Positions 26,044 to 34,155 of a stretch of DNA of 64,000 nt are shown in pieces. The DNA is from Actinocorallia aurantiaca (GTDB taxonomy: Bacteria; Actinomycetota; Actinomycetes; Streptosporangiales; Streptosporangiaceae): contig NZ_BAAATZ010000034.1 in NCBI RefSeq assembly GCF_039533685.1, positions 1 to 64,000 on the forward strand, written 5' to 3'. The translations under genes and the position numbers were made by a program. The notes below the pieces were generated by a model, which was not told where the DNA came from, ran no database searches, and saw nothing but the letters and a program-made list of their open reading frames with translations. Within the stretch, counting starts at the first letter, position 1; every line of letters begins with the position of its first letter.

Positions 26044-27414
26044 ATGGGACTGGTCGACCGGCAGACCGGCTTCGTGCAGGCGCTGCGCGAGGCGGGGCTG
26101 CCGGTGTCGCCGGCCGAGGGGCTGGACGCGGCGCGGGCGCTGAGGCACGTCGACCTGCTGGACAGGGAGTCGCTGCGCGCCGCCTACGCGGCGACGCTGG
26201 TGAAGCGCCCGACGCACCGGCCCCAGTTCGACGTGCTCTTCGACCTGTGGTTCCCGGCCGCGCTGGGCGCGGGAGAGGGCAACACCGACAGGGATCCCGA
26301 CGAGGTGCGCTCCACGACGCCCCCCGCGCTGGACCCGGACGTCCAGCGGATGCGCCAGGAGCTGTTCGACCTGCTGCTCAACGGCGACGAGGGCGGGATC
26401 CGGCGGTTCGCCCGGACGGCCGTCGGGCGGCTCGGACGCACCCGGGGAGGCCAGTCGTGGCTGTCGTCGCCCGTGGTCAGGGCGATGTCCGCGGACACGC
26501 TGATGGCGGGGCTGCTCCAGGCCGTCCTCAGCGAGCGGGGCGGCCTGGAGGAGAGGGCGGCCCGCCAGATGTTCCGCACCCGGATCACCGGGTTCGAGCA
26601 GGCGGTCGCGACCGAGGTGCGCCGCCGGATCGCCGAGGACACCGGGGTGGAGCGCACCTCCCGGACCACCGCCCGCCCGCCGCTGGAGCAGCTCGACTTC
26701 AACCGGGCGAACCGCGCGGACCTGGCCGCGCTGCGCCGGGAGGTCCACCCGCTGGCCCGCAGGCTCGCCGCCCGCCTCGTGCAGCGCAACCGGCGCGGGG
26801 ACCGGGGGCGGCTGGACTTCCGGCGCACCGTCCGCGCCTCCCTGTCGACCGGCGGCGTCCCGCTGAACACCTACTTCAAGCCCAGGCGCCCGCACAAGCC
26901 GGAGCTGGTGATCCTCTGCGACGCCAGCGACTCCTGCCAGGCGTTCGCGCACTTCACCCTGCTGCTCACCTTCGCGCTGCGCGAGCAGTTCACCAAGGTC
27001 CGGGCCTTCGCGTTCATCGACGCCACCGACGAGATCACCAGGTTCTTCCAGCCCGGCACGGACGTCGCGGACGCCATGACCCGCATGGCCCGCGAGGCCG
27101 ACCTCGTCTGGCTGACCGGCCGCAGCAACTACGGCCACGCCTTCAAGACCTTCGACGACAAGTACGCCGACGCCGTCACCTCCAAGACGGCCCTCCTCAT
27201 CCTCGGCGACGCCCGCTCCAACTACGGGCCGCTGTCCCTCCCGCTGGTCCGGAACATGGCCGCCACCGCCCGCCACGCCTACTGGCTCAACCCCGAGCCC
27301 GTCCGCGACTGGGACACCGGCGACTCCGCCGCCTCCGCCTACGGCGAGGTCATCGACATGCACGAATGCCGCAACCTCACCCAGCTCGCCGACTTCGTCG
27401 AACTCCTCGCCTGA
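26044..27414 (+). CDS. CoxE-like VWA domain protein
   Basis: The 456-residue protein fits the CoxE/VWA family: an N-terminal helical part (TGFVQALREAGLPVSPAEGLDAARAL), a basic middle (NRRGDRGRLDFRRTVRASLSTGGVPL, about 260-285) and a VWA domain (about 295-450). The metal-site motif reads LCDASDSCQ rather than the classic DxSGS, and GRSNYGHAF provides the later acidic/serine region. The variant DxSDS motif is common in the CoxE branch. It starts 13 bases after MoxR and works with it. The ribosome site is weak, consistent with coupling. Confidence 0.85.
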   Translation: MGLVDRQTGFVQALREAGLPVSPAEGLDAARALRHVDLLDRESLRAAYAATLVKRPTHRPQFDVLFDLWFPAALGAGEGNTDRDPDEVRSTTPPALDPDVQRMRQELFDLLLNGDEGGIRRFARTAVGRLGRTRGGQSWLSSPVVRAMSADTLMAGLLQAVLSERGGLEERAARQMFRTRITGFEQAVATEVRRRIAEDTGVERTSRTTARPPLEQLDFNRANRADLAALRREVHPLARRLAARLVQRNRRGDRGRLDFRRTVRASLSTGGVPLNTYFKPRRPHKPELVILCDASDSCQAFAHFTLLLTFALREQFTKVRAFAFIDATDEITRFFQPGTDVADAMTRMAREADLVWLTGRSNYGHAFKTFDDKYADAVTSKTALLILGDARSNYGPLSLPLVRNMAATARHAYWLNPEPVRDWDTGDSAASAYGEVIDMHECRNLTQLADFVELLA

Positions 27415-27728
27415 CCCGCCCCGCGGAGGCGGTGCGGGGGCGGGGGTTCAAGAGACGCCGAGCCCGGAGGCGGCTCACCCTACCGCGGCGAAGCGGGGAT
27501 CGGCTGTTGCCTTCGCGGGAGTCCGGGACGTCGGCAAGGCTCATGCGACCAAGGACAGGCGTTCGCGTTCGCGCTGGTCGGATGGACTGCGTCGACCGGA
27601 CCGAACCCGGGGTTCCGCTCGGTCTTCACCACCCGTGTGATCTGGGCGAACTCGATTGCGCGTACCTGGTGACACCTGTCTTACAGACACCCCGTCCTCC
27701 TCGCTCACCGGCTCCGCGACCGGGATCT
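27415..27728. other. Intergenic region with a terminator hairpin
   Basis: These 314 bases hold a GC-rich hairpin of CCCGCCCCGC (27416-27425) with GCGGGGGCGGG (27435-27445), which probably ends the MoxR operon. I see no gene in the rest; open frames here lack codon bias and family similarity. Confidence 0.5.
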
Positions 27729-28328
27729 TCAGCGCGAGATGGTGATGTTGAACCGCATCGTCTGCAAGGCCGCGTAGGTCGAGAAGAACAAAGGCGCGAG
27801 GTGCTCGGTGGCTGTCGCACTCTCCACGCCCCCCAGGTCGAGGATGCTCTTCGTGGTCCACCCCAGGTCGGCCAGCAACTCCTTGACGGTCGCCTTGGCG
27901 TCCTGGCTGTCACCGCTGACGAACACCGTTGCCTGCGAGAGCGAGGCCAGCGGGTCCACCATGATCGTGTAGTTCATGGTGTTCAGAGACTTGACGACCC
28001 GGGCCCGGGGGAAGCGCGCCTGCACCCGCCGGGCGACGCTGTCGTTGGGGTAGGCCAGCGCCATGTCCGGTGTGAAGGCGGCCGACACGTCCAGCACGAT
28101 CCGATCGGCGAGGACGTCCTCCCCGATCGCCTCCAGCGTGGGAACGACAGCAGTGCCGGGGACGGCGGTGACGACCACTTCGGCGCCCTGGACGGACTCC
28201 GCCTGGCTGACGGTCCCGGCGTGGTCCTCGGGAGCACGCGAGCCGTAGACCACCTTGTGGCCTGCGGACGCGAGCCTTGCCCCTAGGGCGGAGCCCACTT
28301 TTCCCTTGCCGATGATGGCGATGTTCAT
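27729..28328 (-). CDS. NADP-binding F420 reductase-like protein
   Basis: The 199-residue protein begins with a Rossmann motif IAIIGKGKVGSALGARLASAG (residues 3-23), and continues with VVYGSRAPED, VVVTAVPGTAV, VKSLNTMNY and VFVSGDSQDAK. It resembles NADPH-dependent F420 oxidoreductases and the coenzyme-binding domain found in dinucleotide-binding family proteins, at the short end of that range. The ATG has an AGGAG site 8 bases upstream. The redox partner is not identified. Confidence 0.8.
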   Translation of the reverse strand: MNIAIIGKGKVGSALGARLASAGHKVVYGSRAPEDHAGTVSQAESVQGAEVVVTAVPGTAVVPTLEAIGEDVLADRIVLDVSAAFTPDMALAYPNDSVARRVQARFPRARVVKSLNTMNYTIMVDPLASLSQATVFVSGDSQDAKATVKELLADLGWTTKSILDLGGVESATATEHLAPLFFSTYAALQTMRFNITISR

Positions 28329-28469
28329 GACGGTCTCCTGATTGTCCGAGTCCACATCACGTGGAGCTACAGATGGTCCCTGGCATGCGGCAGGGGGTGG
28401 TGAGGTGTCGAACTCGGGCACGGACGGCGGTCACGGCACGGGCTGCCGTGGGGTGCGTCTGTGCCGGTT

Positions 28470-29411
28470 CTACTTGGACACGACGTGTCCGACCGGGTGG
28501 AGGCCGCTCGTCAGCGCGTCGCACGCCGTCTGCCAGGCGTGGTCGTCGAGGTGGAGCGCGGTGGCGAGGTAGGCCGAGGTGAGGTGGCCGACGGCGGCGA
28601 CTCGTCCGGGGTTCTCGTCGGTGGTCTCGTCGGCGTCGTATCCGGCGATCCCGCCCAGTCCGTGCTCGGCGTCGACCAGGGTGAGCAGGGTCTTGGGGCC
28701 CGGGGCGAGGGTGTAGGGGTCGGCGTGCCAGTCCGGGCCCATGTCCGTGAAGTGCCGGGAGTCGTCCCTGTCACCGGTGACGATCAGCGCGGGGGTGACC
28801 ATCGTGGAGAAGTCGATGGTCTGGAAGAACGGCAGCCGCTCGCCCATGGACGCGTGGATGACGTCGCCCCTGCCGGGGGCGGCGAGCACCACGCCCGCCT
28901 TGATCCGGGGCTCCAGGAGGTTCACCGGCTCCCCGTTCTCGGTGACCTGCGCGCCCAGCAGGAGGTTGGCGGTGAAGCCGCCGAGCGAGTGTCCGGCCAC
29001 GGCGACCCTGTCGTGGTCGATGCGCCCGGCGAGCTGCGGCACGGTGTGCTCGATCACGTCGAGCCGGTCGAGGATGAAGGTCATGTCCTCGGCGCGGGAA
29101 CGCCAGAAGAAGGGCGCTCCGGGGGCGTCGGCGAGTTGCTCGGCCAGCGACCTGGAGGAGAGGTGGGTGGGCTGGATGACGACGAATCCGGCCTGCGCCC
29201 AGAGGTCGGCGATCGGCGCGTAGCCGTTCAGCGAGGAGAGGTTGTTCGAGTTGCCGTGCCCATGGGACAGCAGGATCACGGGCAGGCCCGTCCCGGTGGC
29301 GGGCGCCGAGACGCGCACCTGGAGGGCTGCGGGGCGTCCCGGCACGGACAGCACCACCGGGCTGAAGGACAGGACCGGTGCGGGCGGGATGACGGTGGTG
29401 GGTCCGCTCAT
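28470..29411 (-). CDS. Alpha/beta hydrolase (chlorophyllase/dienelactone hydrolase-like)
   Basis: The 313-residue protein has the oxyanion segment LSHGHGNSNN (about 47-56), the nucleophile elbow VAVAGHSLGGF (Ser near 139), an acid in VTGDRDDSRHF and a late His in VDAEHGLGG. It is cytoplasmic. The gene is divergent from the TetR gene at 29562, with which it probably forms a regulatory pair, so it likely metabolises the ligand or a related ester. Substrate unknown. Confidence 0.85.
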   Translation of the reverse strand: MSGPTTVIPPAPVLSFSPVVLSVPGRPAALQVRVSAPATGTGLPVILLSHGHGNSNNLSSLNGYAPIADLWAQAGFVVIQPTHLSSRSLAEQLADAPGAPFFWRSRAEDMTFILDRLDVIEHTVPQLAGRIDHDRVAVAGHSLGGFTANLLLGAQVTENGEPVNLLEPRIKAGVVLAAPGRGDVIHASMGERLPFFQTIDFSTMVTPALIVTGDRDDSRHFTDMGPDWHADPYTLAPGPKTLLTLVDAEHGLGGIAGYDADETTDENPGRVAAVGHLTSAYLATALHLDDHAWQTACDALTSGLHPVGHVVSK

Positions 29412-29492
29412 GATGCGTGGTTCCTTTCTCAACCCTGCGGTCCAGGGATGGACCAGGAGGTCAGGGGCGTTCCGCCTGGGTTAGACTAAAGC

Positions 29493-29533
29493 GGAACGAG
29501 GATCCATTTAGTATGTGGAACATCGATCCGTTT
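29493..29533. promoter_or_regulatory. Direct-repeat operator candidate between hydrolase and TetR
   Basis: Two units, GGAAC-N3-GATCC-A-TTT at 29493-29509 and GGAAC-N3-GATCC-G-TTT at 29517-29533, are 24 bases apart and agree at 13 of 17 positions. They lie in the AT-rich divergent promoter region, where the adjacent TetR would be expected to bind. Confidence 0.45.
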
Positions 29534-29561
29534 TGTCAAACGATGCCGGAAGGAACGCGTG

Positions 29562-30152
29562 ATGCCCCCCGAAAGCCCTGCCGGGACGCCGCCGCCCAAG
29601 AGCAGGCGGTCCGACGCGCTGCGCAACCGGCAGGCGGTGCTCGCCGCCGCCGCCGAGGTGTTCCTCACCTCCGGCGTCGACGCGCCGATCCGGCAGATCT
29701 CCGCCCGGGCGGGCGTCGGGCTCGCCACCATGTACCGCCACTTCCCCACCCGGGCCGACCTCATCGCCGCCGTCTACAACCATCAGATCGAGGAGCTCGC
29801 CGAGGCCGGTCCCGCCCTGCTGGCCGGCGCCGAGACCCCGTTCGCCGCACTGAGCCAGTGGATCGACCTCTTCGTCGACTTCCTCGTCACCAAGCACGGA
29901 CTCGCCGACGCCCTGCAATCCGACAGCGACCGCTTCGCCGCACTGCACGCCCACTTCCTCGACCGCCTGTCGCCCGTCGCCACCCGGCTGATCGACGCCG
30001 CGGTCGACGCGGGCGACATCCGACCCGGAACACACCCCTACGAGCTGATGCGCGGCATCGGCAACCTCTGCATCGGACGCGACAGCGATCCGCGCTACGA
30101 CCCCCGCCGACTGATCGCACTGCTCCTCCGAGGACTCCGGCGGGCGGGCTGA
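29562..30152 (+). CDS. TetR-family transcriptional regulator
   Basis: A 196-residue regulator with the N-terminal helix-turn-helix SDALRNRQAVLAAAAEVF, DAPIRQISARAGVGLATMYRHFPTRADL (residues about 17-66) and a C-terminal ligand-binding helical domain. A GGAAGGA site precedes GTG/ATG at 29559/29562. It is divergent from the hydrolase gene and likely represses it and itself. Its stop is 43 bases from the stop of the next TetR gene, which reads the other way. Confidence 0.9.
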   Translation: MPPESPAGTPPPKSRRSDALRNRQAVLAAAAEVFLTSGVDAPIRQISARAGVGLATMYRHFPTRADLIAAVYNHQIEELAEAGPALLAGAETPFAALSQWIDLFVDFLVTKHGLADALQSDSDRFAALHAHFLDRLSPVATRLIDAAVDAGDIRPGTHPYELMRGIGNLCIGRDSDPRYDPRRLIALLLRGLRRAG

Positions 30153-30195
30153 GAAATGGGCCGGCCGGCCCATGACGCGGTGAACGGCACGACTG

Positions 30196-30768
30196 TTACG
30201 ACGGCCTCCATGTCGATGTGACACATATGGATAAGGAGAGGGCCCGGGTGATGAGGTCGGCGAGGGCGCCGGGGTCGATGTGGGCGCCGGTGAGGTGGAA
30301 GAGGTTCTCCTGGTAGAGGAGGACGGTGGCGAAGGTGGCGGCGGCCACTTCCAGGCGGGCGGCGTCTCCCCGGGAGCCGGGGAGGGCGAGTTCCAGGGCG
30401 CGGCGGGCGCGGTGGACGAGTTCGTGGTTGAGGGCGGTCAGGCGGTCGCGGGCGGTGCGGTGGGTGTCGGCCTCGCGGAAGAGGATGCGGCGCATGCTGG
30501 GGGAGGCGCGCAGCGGGAGGCGGTCGGCGAGGCGGCGCAGCGCGCCCGCGGGGTCGGCGGGCGGGGGCTCCTCGGGGGACTCCTCGATCTCGGTGCGCTC
30601 GTCGATCAGGGTGAGCAGGACGTCCATCTTCTGCGGGAAGTAGTGGAACACCAGGCCCTTGGGGACGTCGGCGGCCCGCGCGATGCGGGCGGGCGACGTC
30701 GCCTCGTAGCCGGTCTCGGCGAACAGGGTCTCGGCGGCGTCGAGAATCCGGGTCCGTGAGTCGCTCAT
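30196..30768 (-). CDS. TetR-family transcriptional regulator
   Basis: The 190-residue protein starts SDSRTRILDAAETLFAETGYEATSPARIARAADVPKGLVFHYFPQKMDVL, a clear TetR DNA-binding domain. The C-terminal part is helical with several Arg/Ala-rich segments. It lies downstream of the SPW membrane gene on the same strand (105 bases between), so the two probably share the promoter that carries the perfect palindrome at 31254-31277 and are autoregulated. Confidence 0.9.
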   Translation of the reverse strand: MSDSRTRILDAAETLFAETGYEATSPARIARAADVPKGLVFHYFPQKMDVLLTLIDERTEIEESPEEPPPADPAGALRRLADRLPLRASPSMRRILFREADTHRTARDRLTALNHELVHRARRALELALPGSRGDAARLEVAAATFATVLLYQENLFHLTGAHIDPGALADLITRALSLSICVTSTWRPS

Positions 30769-30873
30769 GGCCGCTCCCCCGCGAACGGTAGAGGTCCCCG
30801 GGCACCGGGGGTGCCGGGGACCATTTCGGCCCTGTGCGGACGGGTCGCCGGTCCGTCGGGCCCGTCTGGTTCG

Positions 30874-31206
30874 TCAGGCCTCGGTCGGCACCGGCCGCAG
30901 GGCGGTGTACAGGGCGACGATAACCGCCGCGCCGCCAGCGATCCATGCCGTCCAGGCTGCACCGTCGTCACCCGTGAACTGCCACGCCCAGGGGGAGACG
31001 AACAGGAGGGCGGCGAACGCCGTCGCGGTCCAGGCGCCGGGTCCGGGCGCGCCGAGCAGCCCGTACAGGCCGGCCAGCGCCAGCAGGACGCCGAGCACCA
31101 TCAGGGGGACGCGGCCCGCGCCGTCGGCCCACAGGTCCGGCGCGAGCAGGGCCGCCAGTCCGGCCAGGAAGGCCACCGCGGCTTCGTAGGAGTACTTCAG
31201 GGACAT
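30874..31206 (-). CDS. Small SPW-motif membrane protein
   Basis: The 110-residue protein has four hydrophobic segments and the SPW motif (LFVSPWAWQFTGDDGAAW, about 66-83) of the SPW-repeat family; the first half may hold a degenerate copy (LLAPDLWAD). A GGAGG site precedes the ATG. Function is unknown. It is likely controlled by the TetR encoded downstream. Confidence 0.75.
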   Translation of the reverse strand: MSLKYSYEAAVAFLAGLAALLAPDLWADGAGRVPLMVLGVLLALAGLYGLLGAPGPGAWTATAFAALLFVSPWAWQFTGDDGAAWTAWIAGGAAVIVALYTALRPVPTEA

Positions 31207-31253
31207 CCGCCACCTCCGGGATTGGACTTCTTCGTCCTGCCTCGAAAGTCCTC

Positions 31254-31277
31254 CTGATTGACCGGACGGTCAATCAG
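31254..31277 (-). promoter_or_regulatory. TetR operator, perfect 24-bp palindrome
   Basis: Arms CTGATTGACCG (31254-31264) and CGGTCAATCAG (31267-31277) are perfect inverted repeats around GA. The core TTGACCG-N2-CGGTCAA is a common TetR operator form. It lies about 50 bases upstream of the SPW gene start. Confidence 0.75.
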
Positions 31278-31361
31278 TCCGCTCAGTGACAAGTACCTGG
31301 CTCAAAGGGAAGAGAGGTCTTACTTCGCTGGACGCGGCCCCGGAGAGATTGATATCGGCGA

Positions 31362-32276
31362 TCAGAGGCGGAGCCGCCACCACTGGCCGGTGATCGTGTC
31401 GCCGAACCGCTCCTCGGCCTTCTCGGACTCCAGCTCGAAACCCGCCTTCACGTACAGGTGGCGGGAGGCCGGCAGCCCGGCGACCGTCCACAACACCATC
31501 TCCTCGTATCCGGCGGCCCGGGCGAAGGCCAGGCACTCGTCCACCAGCCGCCGCCCGAGGCCGAGCCCGCGCGCCTGCGGCTCGACCAGCAGGAGCCGCA
31601 GCTGGGCGACGGATCCGGGCCGGTCGGCGCGCACGCAGAAGACGCTCCCCACCGGCTCCCCGTCGATCTCGGCGATCCAGGCGTTCTCCAGGGCCGGGTC
31701 GTGGTGGTCGCCGTAGCCCGCGGTGATCCGGGCGACCAGGGCCTCGTAGGTGGAGTCCCAGCCGCGCTCCTCGGCGTAGAAGACGCCGTGCCGCCAGACG
31801 ACCCAGCCCAGATCACCCGGCCGCAGGGGGCGCAGGACGTAAGGCTCGGGGGAGGCGCCCGCGAGGATCTCCCGGACGGCGGTCATCGCCGCCGCCAGCC
31901 GGTGGCGCCGGTCGCGGGGCAGTTCCTCGAGCAGTCCCGCCACCTGGGCGGCCGACCGGCGGTCCAGGTCGGTGAAGACCTCCCGGCCGCGCTCGGTCAG
32001 CCGGACGAGCTGGCGGCGCAGGTCCGCGTCGGACCGGGAGCGGGCGACCAGCCCGTCGCCCTCCAGCCGGGCCAGCAGCCGGCTCAGGTATCCCGGGTCC
32101 AGGCCCAGGGACTCGCGCAGCCCGAGCGTCGCCATCTCCCCGCCTCCGGCCAGCTCGAACAGCAGCCTGGCCTCGGTCAGCGAGTAGGGGCTGTCCAGCA
32201 GCCCCTCGTCGAGGACCCCCAGCAGCCGGGTGTACTCGCGGTTGAAGGTCCTGACCACCTCGATCTCATCGTTCAT
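31362..32276 (-). CDS. MarR-GNAT fusion: regulator with acetyltransferase domain
   Basis: The 304-residue protein joins a MarR-type winged helix (residues about 1-140: LFELAGGGEMATLGLRESLGLDPGYLSRLLARLEGDGLV, RSDADLRRQLVRLTERG) to a GNAT N-acetyltransferase domain (about 150-304: QLRLLLVEPQARGLGLGRRLVDECLAFARAAG, HLYVKAGFE). Fusions of this kind occur across bacteria; the substrate is unknown. The ATG at 32276 overlaps a palindrome (32276-32288), so the protein probably represses its own gene. Confidence 0.9.
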   Translation of the reverse strand: MNDEIEVVRTFNREYTRLLGVLDEGLLDSPYSLTEARLLFELAGGGEMATLGLRESLGLDPGYLSRLLARLEGDGLVARSRSDADLRRQLVRLTERGREVFTDLDRRSAAQVAGLLEELPRDRRHRLAAAMTAVREILAGASPEPYVLRPLRPGDLGWVVWRHGVFYAEERGWDSTYEALVARITAGYGDHHDPALENAWIAEIDGEPVGSVFCVRADRPGSVAQLRLLLVEPQARGLGLGRRLVDECLAFARAAGYEEMVLWTVAGLPASRHLYVKAGFELESEKAEERFGDTITGQWWRLRL

Positions 32277-32288
32277 TGACTCAGTCAA
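32276..32288 (-). promoter_or_regulatory. MarR-type self-operator
   Basis: TTGACT-C-AGTCAA is a perfect 6-bp palindrome with a single central base. It overlaps the start codon region of the MarR-GNAT gene, a form seen before other MarR-GNAT genes. Confidence 0.7.
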
Positions 32289-32324
32289 ACACGAGGGGAG
32301 GGGAAGAGGGGGAAGCGGTCCCGC

Positions 32325-32897
32325 TCAGTCGAACCGGATGTCCCGCACCTGGTCGGCGTCCTCGCGGCGCAGGACGGTGACGGAGGCGGCCGGCGGAAGG
32401 GAGCCGTCGTGGGCCCGGTCGACGAGTTTGTGCCAGCGCCGGACGTGCCGCGCGAACACCGGGCTGGTCAGCACCCTGCCGCGCTCGTACTGGCCCTCCC
32501 TGGCGAGGTCCGGGGGGACGTCCAGCAGCACCAGGTGCAGCCCGGCCCCGCCTCTGCGGGCCAGCCAGCCGAATCCGTACAGCAGGTGGGGCCAGGTGCC
32601 GCGGGTGTGGGCGACCACCGACCGGCCGTCCGTCAGGGCCCTGCCGATCCGCCACACGTGGGTGGCGTAGACGAAGGGGATGCGGCCGCGCTGGGGCAGC
32701 GGGCGCAGGTAGGCCGACCACCAGTTGCGGGCCTGGGTGGAGTCGATCACCAGGGCGCCGCCGACCGTGACGGGTTCGGTCTCGGAGTCGGTCAGCCCGT
32801 AGAGGCGACGCAGCAGGGTGCTCTTTCCTGCGCCGGGAAGGCCGGCCACCAGGACCAGTGAGCCCGTGGGGAAGATCAGGTCCTGTTGCTCGGGCAT
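32325..32897 (-). CDS. P-loop ATPase/kinase-like protein
   Basis: The 190-residue protein has a Walker A motif LVLVAGLPGAGKSTLLRRLYG near residue 15 and the general layout of small zeta-toxin-like or nucleoside kinases (VIDSTQARNWW, VVAHTRGTW, LHLVLLDVPPDLAREGQ, then a lid ARHVRRWHKLVD). The substrate is not recognised. A GAGGAG site precedes the ATG. A 19-bp palindrome sits 15 bases upstream. Confidence 0.75.
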   Translation of the reverse strand: MPEQQDLIFPTGSLVLVAGLPGAGKSTLLRRLYGLTDSETEPVTVGGALVIDSTQARNWWSAYLRPLPQRGRIPFVYATHVWRIGRALTDGRSVVAHTRGTWPHLLYGFGWLARRGGAGLHLVLLDVPPDLAREGQYERGRVLTSPVFARHVRRWHKLVDRAHDGSLPPAASVTVLRREDADQVRDIRFD

Positions 32898-32911
32898 GGC
32901 TCCTCTTCTTC

Positions 32912-32930
32912 CGTGATGATCCTCATCACG
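32912..32930. promoter_or_regulatory. Operator-like palindrome between kinase and SDR genes
   Basis: CGTGATGA (32912-32919) and TCATCACG (32923-32930) are perfect 8-base arms around TCC. The site lies 15 bases upstream of the kinase ATG, in the 131-bp divergent region shared with the SDR gene at 33029. No regulator is known to me for this sequence. Confidence 0.55.
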
Positions 32931-33028
32931 TTCCTTCGATGCAACGCCGAGGGGACGTCCGTCGTTCCCCGAGTAGAAACGGACATAACCGGCAATTATC
33001 ATGGTGACGACCTGGGATCGGGGGACCC

Positions 33029-33952
33029 GTGGCTCGCGACTGGACCGTAAATGACATTCCAGATATGTCGGACAAATTTGCCCTAGTGACGGGGGGCGCC
33101 GGCGGTCTGGGCCTGGCCGCCTCCACCGAGCTGGCCCGTGCGGGCGCCGAGGTCATCATCGCAGGCCGCGACCCCGACCGCCTGCGGCACGCCGCCGACC
33201 GAGTCCGGGCCGGGCTCCCCGAGGCGCGGATCCGCGGCGAACGGCTGGACCTGGCCTCGCTGGCCTCGGTCCGGGAGCTCGCCGGACGCCTCGCGGAGCG
33301 GGGCCGCCCCCTGGACCTGCTGGTCAACAACGCGGCGGTCCTGGGCATTCCGCGGCTCACCCACACCGACGACGAGTTCGAGCTGACCATGGCCACCAAC
33401 CACCTCGGGCACTTCGCCCTGACCGGGCGGCTGCTGCCCCTGCTGCTGCGGGCGCCCGACCCCCGGGTGGTCACGGTGGGCTCGGTCACCTCCCGGTTGC
33501 CCGTCCTGGACCTGCCCGACCTGATGAGCGAGCGGAACTACCACCCGATGGCGGCCTACGCCAGGTCCAAGGTGGCGGCGCTGCTGTTCGCCCTGGAGCT
33601 CCAGCGCCGGGCGGGCGGAGCGCTGACCAGCGTGGCGGTCAAACCGGGCAGGGCCGGTACCGAGCTGTACCGGCACACCTCCGGCCCGATCTGGCGCGTG
33701 CGGAACGGCGTGGACCGGCTGCTGAGGCAGTCGGTCGAGCAGGCCGCGTCGGCCATCCTCTACGTGGCCACCGCCCCGGACGTGGTGCCCGGCGGCTTCT
33801 ACACGGCGTCCGGCGGCCGGGGGAGGGCGCCCCGGCTGATCCCGCTGCCCGGGCCCGTCCGCGACCGGGATCGCGCCCGCAACCTGTGGCTGAAGTCCGA
33901 GGCGCTGACGGGCGTCCGGCCGGTCTTCCCGGCGCGCTCCACGGCCGTCTGA
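33029..33952 (+). CDS. Short-chain dehydrogenase/reductase
   Basis: The 307-residue enzyme has the NAD(P)-binding motif LVTGGAGGLGLAAS (residues about 19-32), LVNNAAVLG near 96, a catalytic-serine region VGSVTSR near 150 and the YARSK active site near 175. The long C-terminal tail resembles retinol-dehydrogenase-like SDRs. Substrate unknown. The GTG start with GGGGGA upstream is the best of the available starts. Confidence 0.87.
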   Translation: MARDWTVNDIPDMSDKFALVTGGAGGLGLAASTELARAGAEVIIAGRDPDRLRHAADRVRAGLPEARIRGERLDLASLASVRELAGRLAERGRPLDLLVNNAAVLGIPRLTHTDDEFELTMATNHLGHFALTGRLLPLLLRAPDPRVVTVGSVTSRLPVLDLPDLMSERNYHPMAAYARSKVAALLFALELQRRAGGALTSVAVKPGRAGTELYRHTSGPIWRVRNGVDRLLRQSVEQAASAILYVATAPDVVPGGFYTASGGRGRAPRLIPLPGPVRDRDRARNLWLKSEALTGVRPVFPARSTAV

Positions 33953-34050
33953 GTGGTACGGGGAATCTCATTCCTGGTGAACTTCTCCAATCAGAGATGT
34001 CTCATTCATGGCTTTTCTTTGATGATGATCTGAACTTCTGACTGGGCGCT

Positions 34051-34078
34051 TTAATACGGTTAGCGGCTTTTGTAATAC
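34051..34078 (+). promoter_or_regulatory. Promoter candidate for the HNH nuclease gene
   Basis: TTAATA (34051-34056) and TAATAC (34073-34078), 16 bases apart, lie in a stretch that is much more AT-rich than the rest (33953-34090). The repeated TCTCATTC at about 33966 and 34001 may be further sites. Confidence 0.35.
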
Positions 34079-34155
34079 TCGCCCTGCGCCGGAACTCGTC
34101 ACGACCGGGACCCCCCTTGACCCGGCCGAGATCTCCGGCGCAGAAGGAGAGACTC

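Noticed and set aside
27541..27861. A possible broken gene upstream of the NADP-binding gene
   Set aside because: The frame lacks recognisable motifs and partly overlaps the real gene in another frame.
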